Positions 1 to 6,006 of a stretch of 13,513 bases of DNA are shown here, piece by piece; within the stretch, counting starts at the first letter, position 1, and every line of letters starts with the position of its first letter. The notes below the pieces were generated by a model that worked only from the letters and a program-made list of their open reading frames with translations, did not search any database and was not told the DNA's origin. The stretch spans positions 1 to 13,513 of the forward strand of contig DASUSF010000129.1 in assembly GCA_036375275.1 (NCBI GenBank), in the 5' to 3' direction. Source of the DNA: DASUSF01 sp036375275. Lineage in GTDB: Bacteria; Pseudomonadota; Alphaproteobacteria; Geminicoccales; Geminicoccaceae. The translations under genes and the position numbers were made by a program.

Positions 1-107
1 GCATGGGCTTCCTCCAGGTTACTTTAGGCGCTCGGCAGCGCACATTAGTGCGGCAGGATGAGGTTGAGCAATTCTCCTGATCCGACGCTTCCGCTTCTGG
101 AGGACCT

Positions 108-299
108 GTGGCCGTCGTGCCACGCGTGCTGCTCGACATCGTGCGCCGGGCGGCGCAGCCGGTCCAGACCGGCGGGCGGGCCGCGGCGAAGCCGCTCCCG
201 GCTCAGCGTTGCGCGCTCGCGGTCTCGAGGCCTACCCCGCAAGGGTGGGCGGCGCGCAGCGCCAGCAGCAGCGCCTCGCTCGCCGGGCGGTCGTCGTAG
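108..299 (+). CDS. Possible small ORF of 63 aa, doubtful
   Basis: A GTG start at 108 sits four bases after a good ribosome-binding site, GGAGG at 99-103. For about the first 45 codons nearly every third base is G or C while second positions are more mixed, as in real genes of this GC-rich DNA. The product starts VAVVPRVLLDIVRRA and becomes a Ser/Ala-rich tail without recognisable domain, signal peptide or membrane helix. Its last 97 bases lie antisense to the 3' end of the well-supported secreted-protein gene, which argues against it. It could be a short real gene, a decayed remnant, or chance. No function can be proposed. Confidence 0.2.
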   Translation: MAVVPRVLLDIVRRAAQPVQTGGRAAAKPLPAQRCALAVSRPTPQGWAARSASSSASLAGRSS

Positions 300-685
300 T
301 GGTCCTCGCGGGCGCCGATCCTCGTGACGAGACCAACCAGCGCCGCGGTGAGGCGGTCGAGGAACTCCGCGATGTCGCCCTCGTCCTCGAACCGGAACGT
401 GGCGCTGGGAGCGCAGAACAGCGGCGGGCCTCCGAGCGTGATGGCGGTATGGTTGGCGGCGAGCAGCGCCTCGATCACCGTGAAGGTGTAGAACTGCATG
501 TTCTGATAGAGCACCACCTCGTCGTCGGTGACCGTCCGGCGCGCCGACTCGGCCGACAGCCGCTGCAGCTCGCGCATCTCGCCGAACGAGAACAGCGCGT
601 CCTCGCTTCGCCCCTCACCGGGCGCGGCGCCGGCCGCCAGCAGCAGTGCCACCACGCCCACGCCCGTTTTGATCCCGCTGTGCAT
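203..685 (-). CDS. Secreted Rap1a/Tai-like protein
   Basis: The predicted product has 160 aa. Residues 1-28 form a plausible export signal (basic HSGIK start, then a hydrophobic VGVVALLLAAGAA core). The mature part resembles the Rap1a/Tai fold: a helix around residues 58-78 (LYQNMQFYTFTVIEALLAAN), a first cysteine at C91 in LFCAPS, then a C-terminal helix PASEALLLALRAAHPC with the second cysteine at C149. The spaced FC.P and PC motifs around an Ala/Leu-rich helix are what led to the call, and a disulfide is likely. Rap1a and Tai proteins were first known as periplasmic immunity proteins against type VI amidase effectors, but many family members have no effector nearby, and none is visible here. 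The ATG at 685 was chosen because it opens the signal peptide; a longer upstream reading frame encodes no sensible extension. It is divergent from the amidoligase operon. An unrelated small exported protein remains possible. Confidence 0.6.
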   Translation of the reverse strand: MHSGIKTGVGVVALLLAAGAAPGEGRSEDALFSFGEMRELQRLSAESARRTVTDDEVVLYQNMQFYTFTVIEALLAANHTAITLGGPPLFCAPSATFRFEDEGDIAEFLDRLTAALVGLVTRIGAREDHYDDRPASEALLLALRAAHPCGVGLETASAQR

Positions 686-734
686 GCTCGCCACCGCGCG
701 AAGAGTGGAACCAGCGATCAACCTCTGCGATAGC

Positions 735-763
735 ACTCTTTTCCATCGTACGTTGATTGTCAA
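735..763 (-). promoter_or_regulatory. Candidate sigma-70 promoter for the Rap1a-like gene
   Basis: Read on the minus strand, a perfect -35 box TTGACA (763-758) is followed after 17 bases by a weak -10 AAGAGT (740-735). It lies in the most AT-rich patch of the 686-911 intergenic gap and would start transcription about 45 bases before the ATG at 685. The same patch contains a small inverted repeat, TTGA-TTG-TCAA at 753-763, that could be an operator. The poor -10 box keeps confidence low. Confidence 0.35.
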
Positions 764-911
764 TTCAGGAGTTCGTGTCGCTCCGGCCTGCCGACGTGCG
801 CTCGCCGGCCCAGGGATCCGGGAACCTCGCGAGGGGCCAACCTGGAGCGCAGGAACTTGGCATCCGGCTCGATCATTCCGACATCTGGTCCTTTCCGAGC
901 GAGTCCGTCCC

Positions 912-1886
912 ATGTCGCTACAGCCTGAGCAGCCGCCGGAGCCTACCTCGACCAAGGGCGCGACCCGACGGGTCGGCGTCGAGATCGAGTTCGCGGGCGT
1001 CGAGGTGGTGGATGCCGCCGACCTGGTCCGCGAGCTGTTCGGCGGGCGGCTGGTCCGCGTCGACGAGCACCGGGTCCGCGTGGAGGGCGCCCGGTTCGGC
1101 GACTTCATGGTCGAGCTGGACTCGATGTACGCTCATCCGGACGACGGCAACGCGGTCGTGAGCAAGCTCAAGGGCAAGATGAAGGACAAGGTCGCCGGCG
1201 CGATCGGCGACATCGTCGGCCTCTGGCTGCCGAACGAGATCGTGGCGCCGCCGGTGCCGTACGACCAGCTCGGCGAACTCGACCGCCTGATCGGCGCGCT
1301 GCGCGCGCACAACGCGGAAGGCACCGGCGCGAGCGTGTTCTACGGCTTCGGCCTGCAGCTCAACCCGGAGGTCGCGGCGACCGACGTCGACTACATCCTC
1401 CGCCACCTCCGGGCGTACCTGATCCTCAGCCCCTGGCTGCGCCAGCAGATCGAGATCGACGTGACCCGCCGGCTGCTGCCGTTTGCCGATCCGTTCCCGG
1501 AGGAGTACGCCCGTCGCGTGCTGGCGCCGGACTACCTGCCCGACCTCGATGGCCTGATCCGGGACTACGTCGCGGCCAATCCCTCCCGCAACCGCGAGCT
1601 CGATCTGATGCCGCTGTTCATGGAGCTGGCGCCGGAGGTCACCCGCTCGCTGGTCGACGATCCGCACATCAAGGCCCGGCCGACCTTCCACTACCGCCTG
1701 CCGAACGCCCAGCTCGACGATCCGGGCTGGGTCGGCGTCGTGGGCGAATGGAACCGGTGGGTCGCGGTCGAGCGACTCGCTGCCGACCGGAGCCGGCTCG
1801 AGGGCGCCTGCGCCGGCGTCCACGCCCGGCTCGAGCAGGACGCCAGGGCAGGCTGGATCGACTGGCTGAAAGAGCGGCTGGCATGA
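912..1886 (+). CDS. Amidoligase family protein (GS/GCS2-like fold)
   Basis: The 324-aa product belongs to the putative amidoligases related to glutamine synthetase and gamma-glutamylcysteine synthetase, which use ATP to join an amine to a carboxylate. Visible family features in order: GVEIEF at residues 22-27, with acidic residues expected to bind Mg-ATP; FMVELD at 65-70; a conserved NEIVAPPVPY at 108-117; a GFGLQLNPE strand at 145-153, matching the ligand-carrying strand of the fold; and KARPTFHYRLPN at 254-265, an Arg-rich ATP/substrate segment. There is no signal peptide, so it should be cytoplasmic. The ATG at 912 was chosen because GVEIEF normally lies near the N-terminus; an in-frame extension back to 528 runs antisense to the upstream gene. 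Its stop overlaps the next gene's start (ATGA), so the two are co-translated. In this family such pairs are known and have been proposed to build or modify peptides or small metabolites. The substrate cannot be read from sequence. Confidence 0.85.
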   Translation: MSLQPEQPPEPTSTKGATRRVGVEIEFAGVEVVDAADLVRELFGGRLVRVDEHRVRVEGARFGDFMVELDSMYAHPDDGNAVVSKLKGKMKDKVAGAIGDIVGLWLPNEIVAPPVPYDQLGELDRLIGALRAHNAEGTGASVFYGFGLQLNPEVAATDVDYILRHLRAYLILSPWLRQQIEIDVTRRLLPFADPFPEEYARRVLAPDYLPDLDGLIRDYVAANPSRNRELDLMPLFMELAPEVTRSLVDDPHIKARPTFHYRLPNAQLDDPGWVGVVGEWNRWVAVERLAADRSRLEGACAGVHARLEQDARAGWIDWLKERLA

Positions 1887-2590
1887 GCCGACCGCGGATC
1901 GCGGTCACCTCGTCGCGCGGCTGGGGACGCTGGCTCTGGTGGTGGTGCTGGCTCTCGCTGACCCGGGCCGGCGGCCGCGCGGTCCGCCTCAGGCCGGGGC
2001 ACGCCTATGAGCTCGACCGGCTCGACGGGCTGCTGATCGGGGGTGGCGACGACATCTCGCCCACACTCTACGACGCCGAGCTCGACCCGGCGGTCAAGGT
2101 CGATCCGGAGCGCGACCAGCTCGAGCTGGAGGCGCTGGAGCACGCCGCGCGCCGCGACCTGCCGGTGCTCGGCATCTGCCGCGGCTCGCAGATGATCAAC
2201 GTGTTCTTCGGCGGCTCCCTGCACATCGACATCTACGCGGTCTACGAGGCGGCCCCGAAGATGCGGACCGTGCTGCCGAAGAAGACCGTCCACGTGACCC
2301 CCGGCAGCCGGCTGGACCGGATCCTCGACTGCCGGAAGTGCCGGGTGAACGCTCTCCACCACCAGTCGGTCGACCGGGTCGGCCAGGGGCTCGAGGTGGT
2401 GGCGCGCGACGAGCACGGCATGGTCCAGGGCATCGAGCGGCCGGCCGGCACCTACCTGATCGGCGTGCAGTGGCACCCCGAGTTCCTGATCCTCGACCGC
2501 GGGCAGCAGCGGCTGTTCCGACGGCTGGTCGAGGTCGCGGCGGAACGGCGCGCGGCGCGCGGCGAGGGCCCGCTCCCGGCCCAGGCGTAG
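1883..2590 (+). CDS. Class I glutamine amidotransferase, peptidase C26 type
   Basis: This 235-aa cytoplasmic enzyme has the class I amidotransferase fold. The oxyanion region GGGDD is at residues 53-57, the nucleophile elbow GICRG has the catalytic cysteine at C99, and QWHPE supplies H198 and E200 of the triad. The order and spacing resemble gamma-glutamyl-GABA hydrolases (PuuD-like, peptidase C26) more than the fused biosynthetic amidotransferases. It would hydrolyse glutamine or a gamma-glutamyl amide. A striking tryptophan cluster (WGRWLWWWCW, residues 14-23) sits where relatives have a shorter aromatic stretch, possibly a docking surface or lid. The ATG at 1883 overlaps the amidoligase stop by four bases. 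The coupling suggests that it either supplies ammonia to the amidoligase or removes glutamyl groups from its product. The fold is certain; the substrate is not. Confidence 0.88.
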   Translation: MSRPRIAVTSSRGWGRWLWWWCWLSLTRAGGRAVRLRPGHAYELDRLDGLLIGGGDDISPTLYDAELDPAVKVDPERDQLELEALEHAARRDLPVLGICRGSQMINVFFGGSLHIDIYAVYEAAPKMRTVLPKKTVHVTPGSRLDRILDCRKCRVNALHHQSVDRVGQGLEVVARDEHGMVQGIERPAGTYLIGVQWHPEFLILDRGQQRLFRRLVEVAAERRAARGEGPLPAQA

Positions 2591-2658
2591 AGCGCCGCTG
2601 CCGCCGGTGACGAGGCCGCCCGCGCCCCGCTCATGCCACCGCCATCAAGCCTGCGCGC

Positions 2659-3855
2659 CTACTCGGCGGCGTCACGCAGCGCGTGCGGCTCTTGTCCGGC
2701 CGCGGGAATGCCGGGACCGGCGAGGATCGGGCGTCCCAGTTCCGACGCACGCGCCCAACCGCCGAGCGCCATCACCCGCTCCATCTCGGCGCGGAGGATT
2801 TCGAGCACGCGGGCGACGCCGTCCGCGCCCGCGACCGCGAGGCCGAACAGGTGGGGCCGGCCGATCAGGCACGCATCGGCGCCAAGCGCGAGCGCCTTGA
2901 CCACGTGGCCGCCGCGCCGGATCCCGCCGTCGAGCAGCACCACCAGCCGGCCACCGGCCGCCGCCGCGATCTCCGGCAGGGCGCGCACCGACGCCACCGC
3001 GCCGTCGAGCTGGCGCCCGCCGTGGTTGGAGACGATGACGCCATCGACGCCGGAGTCGATCGCGCGCCGCGCCTCGTCCGGATGCAGCACGCCCTTGAGG
3101 ATCAGCGGCCCCTGCCAGATGCCGCGCAGCCACTCGACGTCGCGCCAGCTCGCCGCCGGGTCGAGCAGCTCGGCCATGTGCTTGCCGAGCGAGAGGATGT
3201 CGTTGCCGGCGCCGGGGTAGTTGGCGAAGGTCAGGCCGCGGGCGTTCGCCATGCGGCGCACCCAGGGCAGGCAGCGGACCGCGTCGAACCCGTTCCGCCA
3301 GGTCAGCCGCGGCGGGATGGTGAAGCCGTTCCGGAGGTCGCGCTCGCGCTGGCCGAGCAGCTGGTTGTCGGTGGTCAGGACCAGGGCCTCGTAGCCGGCC
3401 TCATGGGCGCGCTCGGCCATGCTCCGGGTGAGCCCGCGGTCGCGGTACATGAACACCTGGTACCAGAGCCCTTCCGGCACCGCCGCCGCGAGGTCCTCGA
3501 TCCGGACCGTGGAGCCGTGGCTCATGCAGTAGACGGTGCCTGCGGCGCGCGCCGCCTTCGCCGCCTCGAGCTCGCCCTTCGGCCAGGTCATGCCGGCGAG
3601 CCCGGTCGGCCCGATCATCACCGGCAGCGCCAGCCGGCGCCCGAACAGCTCGACCGAGAGGTCGACCGCGCCGACCCCGTTGAGCGGCATCGGCCGGAAC
3701 GACCACTCGGCGAACGCGTTCTCGTTCGCGTTCCGGGTCAGCTCGTCCTCGGCCCCGCCGTCGATGAAGTCGAACACCGCGCGCGGCAGCTCGCGCCGGG
3801 CGAGCTCGCGAAGCGCTGCCAGATTGTATGCCTTTCGCCGCCAGCCTGCGCTCAT
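2659..3855 (-). CDS. FMN-dependent alpha-hydroxy-acid dehydrogenase/oxidase (LldD/glycolate oxidase family)
   Basis: The 398-aa product is a complete TIM-barrel flavoenzyme that oxidises 2-hydroxy acids to 2-keto acids, with FMN taking the hydride. Landmarks in order: FDFIDGGAEDELT near the N-terminus, the PVMIGPTGLAG FMN strand, WYQVFMYRDRG, the substrate Arg in LGQRERDLRNGF, LILKGVLHPDEA with the FMN-stabilising Lys, the catalytic SNHGGRQLD with the proton-abstracting His and substrate Arg, and DGGIRRGGHVVKALALGA with the phosphate-binding loop. The two tyrosines that touch substrate in glycolate oxidase (Y24 and Y129 in the spinach enzyme) both align with phenylalanine here, so lactate or glycolate should not be assumed. 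The ATG at 3855 follows AGGGAG and matches the family N-terminus; longer frames upstream are the antisense of terC. The gene is divergent from terC and convergent, with a 68-bp gap, to the amidotransferase. Confidence 0.93.
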   Translation of the reverse strand: MSAGWRRKAYNLAALRELARRELPRAVFDFIDGGAEDELTRNANENAFAEWSFRPMPLNGVGAVDLSVELFGRRLALPVMIGPTGLAGMTWPKGELEAAKAARAAGTVYCMSHGSTVRIEDLAAAVPEGLWYQVFMYRDRGLTRSMAERAHEAGYEALVLTTDNQLLGQRERDLRNGFTIPPRLTWRNGFDAVRCLPWVRRMANARGLTFANYPGAGNDILSLGKHMAELLDPAASWRDVEWLRGIWQGPLILKGVLHPDEARRAIDSGVDGVIVSNHGGRQLDGAVASVRALPEIAAAAGGRLVVLLDGGIRRGGHVVKALALGADACLIGRPHLFGLAVAGADGVARVLEILRAEMERVMALGGWARASELGRPILAGPGIPAAGQEPHALRDAAE

Positions 3856-3928
3856 GACGATGCTCCCTGTGCTCCCCGATGTCCCGCGCCGACGCATAGC
3901 ACGTCCCGCCGCCCGCACGGCATGTCCT

Positions 3929-3957
3929 TTGACGGCGTCGGCATCAGCCTCTACTTG
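3929..3957 (+). promoter_or_regulatory. Candidate housekeeping promoter for terC
   Basis: TTGACGG at 3929-3935 matches the alphaproteobacterial housekeeping -35 element, and TCTACTTG at 3950-3957 is a partial match to the GCTANAWC -10 element at 14 bases spacing. Transcription would begin about 40 bases before the terC ATG. I looked for the manganese-sensing yybP-ykoY riboswitch that often precedes terC-family genes and do not see its conserved elements in 3856-4002. Confidence 0.35.
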
Positions 3958-4002
3958 TCCGGTCGGCGCGCCACGCAGCGCCCGGCGGGCCCCCGGAGGA
4001 CC

Positions 4003-4620
4003 ATGGAAGGACTGATCTCCGACCTCTACACCTTCGCGACGGTCGTGATCATCGACCTCGTGCTGGCGGGGGACAATGCGGTCGTCGTCGGCATGGCGGC
4101 GAGCGGGCTGCCGATCGAGCAGCGCAAGCGGGTGATCGTGATCGGCATCGTGCTCGCGATGCTGATGCGGCTCGCCTTCGCGCTGGTGGCGGTGCAGCTG
4201 CTCGCGATCATCGGCCTCCTGTTCGCCGGCGGCCTCCTGCTCCTCTGGGTGGCGTGGAAGATGTGGCGCGAGCTGCACCCGCCGGAGGGGCGGCGGGATC
4301 CGCTCGAGGTCGCGGCGGAGGCGCCGCCCGAGCGCAAGACCGCGAAGACCGCGATCATCCAGATCGCGATCGCCGACCTCTCGATGTCGCTCGACAACGT
4401 GCTGGCGGTGGCCGGCGCGGCCCGCGACCACCCGTTCGCCTTGATCTTCGGCCTGGTGCTCGCGATCGCCCTGATGGGCATCGCCGCGAACTACATCGCG
4501 CGCATCCTCGCCCGCCACCACTGGCTGAACTACGTCGGGCTCGCCATCATCACCCTCGTGGCGGTCTCGATGATGTATGAGGGCGCGATCCAGATCTTCG
4601 ACGCCATGCCGGTCACCTGA
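4003..4620 (+). CDS. TerC/YjbE-family integral membrane protein, putative metal exporter
   Basis: The 205-aa inner-membrane protein carries the TerC signature twice, as expected from the inverted-repeat fold of the family: DLVLAGDNAVVVG at residues 18-30 and DLSMSLDNVLAVAG at 125-138. The acidic residues D18, D24, D125 and D131 are in membrane segments and are thought to handle divalent metal. About six helices can be drawn (near residues 10-30, 43-62, 66-86, 116-136, 146-165 and 175-195), with a charged cytoplasmic loop around 88-115 (HPPEGRRDPLE, then PPERKTAK). Length and pattern fit the YjbE subgroup linked to manganese homeostasis in other bacteria. Tellurite resistance, the origin of the name, should not be assumed. 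The ATG at 4003 follows a strong GGAGGA at 3995-4000. The last codons (MPVT-stop) already belong to the repeat array downstream. Confidence 0.9.
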   Translation: MEGLISDLYTFATVVIIDLVLAGDNAVVVGMAASGLPIEQRKRVIVIGIVLAMLMRLAFALVAVQLLAIIGLLFAGGLLLLWVAWKMWRELHPPEGRRDPLEVAAEAPPERKTAKTAIIQIAIADLSMSLDNVLAVAGAARDHPFALIFGLVLAIALMGIAANYIARILARHHWLNYVGLAIITLVAVSMMYEGAIQIFDAMPVT

Positions 4621-4711
4621 CCGGCAAGACAAGCGAACCCGGTCACCTGACCGGCAAAACAAGCGAACCCGGTCGCCTGACCGGAAGCAGGCGAGCCGGT
4701 CGCCTGGCCGG
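4609..4711. repeat. Tandem array of four short palindromes overlapping the terC stop
   Basis: Four copies of a 16-base near-palindrome begin at 4609, 4639, 4669 and 4696. The first two are CCGGTCACCTGACCGG, the third CCGGTCGCCTGACCGG and the fourth CCGGTCGCCTGGCCGG. Copies one and two sit in an almost identical 30-base unit with linker CAAGACAAGCGAAC or CAAAACAAGCGAAC; the linker has changed or shortened after copy three. The first copy contains the terC stop codon. Arms CCGGTCA/TGACCGG could fold as small hairpins in RNA, or be binding sites in DNA. There is no U-tract, so a classical terminator is unlikely. The array fills most of the gap before the next gene, whose ribosome-binding site is at 4731-4735. 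Confidence 0.85.
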
Positions 4712-4739
4712 CTCCGGGCCCAGCGGTGGTGGAGGCAGC

Positions 4740-5249
4740 ATGCGGCTCCTGATCGGGCTTCTCGCGCTGGTCGCGCTCCTCGGCGCGGCGGCGACCGGCG
4801 CGCTCGCGCAGGAGCCGGAAGACAGCGACGATCCCGCGGACGACCGGCACAGCGGCTACTACTACCCCGCGCCGTCGACCACCGAGACCTACGTCGCGCG
4901 CGCCCAGGCCCTTCCCGACAGCGACCGGACGCGCCGGGTGGGCTTCGTCGTCGAGCTCACCCAGCAGATGCTGAAGAACCCCTATCCCCCTGATTTCGTG
5001 CTGTTCGCCAAGGGCACCGATGCCGAGAAGCTGATCCTCGTCGCGATGCGGGACGGCGTGATCGACACCCTGTTCCGGGCGCGGGCGCTGCTCGCCATGC
5101 TGACCTCGGTGGCGCGGGCGACGCCGCTGTTCAAGGACTACGGCGTCGCCGACTACTTCACCTTCTTCGATCTCTTGAAGATCCTCGGGTTCCAGCAGCT
5201 CACCGTCAGCGACGGCGAGGCCTTCGCCCATCAGGTGACGATCGAGTAG
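4740..5249 (+). CDS. Exported protein of unknown function, 169 aa
   Basis: The protein begins with a clear Sec signal peptide (MRLLIGLLALVALLGAAATGALA, cleavage expected before Q24), then an acidic linker (EPEDSDDPADD), a tyrosine motif SGYYYP at residues 38-43, and a compact alpha/beta domain to the end. Recognisable stretches are RRVGFVVELTQQML (65-78), FAKGTDAEKLILVAM (89-103), and FFDLLKILGFQQLTVSDG (142-159). I recall similar periplasmic proteins in alphaproteobacteria, sometimes labelled as molybdopterin-guanine dinucleotide synthesis proteins, but nothing here supports that label: there is no nucleotide-binding motif. The ATG follows GGAGG with four bases spacing. It lies after the palindrome array downstream of terC and is convergent with the next gene, with only two bases between the stops. 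Location periplasmic; role unknown. Confidence 0.85.
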   Translation: MRLLIGLLALVALLGAAATGALAQEPEDSDDPADDRHSGYYYPAPSTTETYVARAQALPDSDRTRRVGFVVELTQQMLKNPYPPDFVLFAKGTDAEKLILVAMRDGVIDTLFRARALLAMLTSVARATPLFKDYGVADYFTFFDLLKILGFQQLTVSDGEAFAHQVTIE

Positions 5250-5251
5250 CT

Positions 5252-5911
5252 CTACATCGGCGGCTTCGCGCCCTCGTCGCCGACCACGGCGGCGACCGCG
5301 ACCGGCGGCCCGTCGTCGGGGGCTTCGACCATCAGGAAGATGTCGCGGCCCGGCTGGAGCAGCGAGCGGTCGTCGGTCTTCTCGAGCCGGACCACCGGCG
5401 CCTCGCCCGGCACCACGATCATCTGCCGGCCGGCCGGGCTGCCGATCTCCTGGTTCGCCCCGTAGTCGACCTCGAGGGTCCGGCCCTGCCCGCCTTCCTT
5501 GACCTCCGCCACGGTGGCGTTGGTCATCATGTTCGGCTCCTTGACCAGGTCCCAGGCATAGTGCCCCTCGCCGGTGCCACGCAGATCCTCGCTGAACAGG
5601 TGGGTCTCGAGCGCGATCCGCCGGCCGTCACGCTCGATCGAGGTGATGCCGACGAAATCGCCTTCCTTGACGTCCGCCAGGGAGGCCGGCGTGACCTTGA
5701 ACAGTCCGGCGCCTTCCTTCAGGGCGAAGCCCATGGTCTCGCCGGCCTGGTTCTCGACCACGAGCGTGTCGCCCTCGACCGCCTTCAGGGTGCCGCGCAC
5801 CTTCGCCGGCATCTCCTGCTGCTGGGCGACGGCGCCCGCGCCGGCGAGCGCCACCATGAGCGCCGCCGGGAGGGCAAGGCGGGCAAAGGATCGGACCACG
5901 CGGGTGAGCAT
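5252..5911 (-). CDS. Exported beta-rich protein of unknown function, 219 aa
   Basis: A signal peptide covers residues 1-29 (basic TRVVRSFAR, hydrophobic core, AVA before Q30). The mature protein starts with a repeat-like beta segment VRGTLKAVEGDTLVVENQAGE (38-58), as in small OB-like periplasmic domains of the DUF5666 kind, and continues with SLADVKEGDFVGITS (77-91), HLFSEDLRGTGEGHYAWDL (104-122), and NMMTNATVAEV (127-137), stretches I recognise as conserved in an uncharacterised alphaproteobacterial family. A database label of metal ABC transporter permease sometimes attached to such proteins is not credible: there is no membrane segment after the signal. The ATG at 5911 has an excellent AGGAGGAGG upstream; the frame continues to 5956 but that would bury the signal peptide. 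It is the last of three minus-strand genes (eboA, eboB, this one), 95 bases after eboB; co-transcription is possible but not shown. Confidence 0.85.
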   Translation of the reverse strand: MLTRVVRSFARLALPAALMVALAGAGAVAQQQEMPAKVRGTLKAVEGDTLVVENQAGETMGFALKEGAGLFKVTPASLADVKEGDFVGITSIERDGRRIALETHLFSEDLRGTGEGHYAWDLVKEPNMMTNATVAEVKEGGQGRTLEVDYGANQEIGSPAGRQMIVVPGEAPVVRLEKTDDRSLLQPGRDIFLMVEAPDDGPPVAVAAVVGDEGAKPPM

Positions 5912-6006
5912 TGCTTGCCTCCTCCTGTCGCGGCCCGCGGGGCGGCGGGCGCTCATGCTCCGGCGCCGGGTGGCCGCATGCTAAAGATCGCGCCGCCCCC
6001 GCCCGA

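Noticed and set aside
918..1823. Minus-strand frame of about 300 codons opposite the amidoligase
   Set aside because: A shadow frame rich in Val, Asp, Arg and Gln, typical of the complement of GC-rich genes. The plus strand encodes a clear enzyme.
2683..4002. Very long plus-strand frame running into terC
   Set aside because: It is the antisense of the hydroxy-acid dehydrogenase gene. The real terC start at 4003 has its own GGAGGA and the family N-terminus.
3856..4002. yybP-ykoY manganese riboswitch before terC
   Set aside because: The family link made it worth checking, but the conserved loops and helix of that RNA are not recognisable in the 147-base gap.
3856..4662. Extension of the dehydrogenase frame upstream on the minus strand
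   Set aside because: This part is the antisense of terC and gives a His/Asp/Arg-rich nonsense protein; the family N-terminus begins at the ATG at 3855.
4639..4684. Rho-independent terminator after terC
   Set aside because: The palindromes have arms of only six or seven bases with tiny loops and are not followed by a T-rich run.
4609..4711. CRISPR array
   Set aside because: The spacing is regular, but the intervals are themselves repeated and only about 14 bases long, with only four units and no cas genes.
5912..5956. Longer start for the exported 219-aa protein
   Set aside because: It would place 15 mostly charged residues before the signal peptide, and a very strong ribosome-binding site lies directly before the ATG at 5911.
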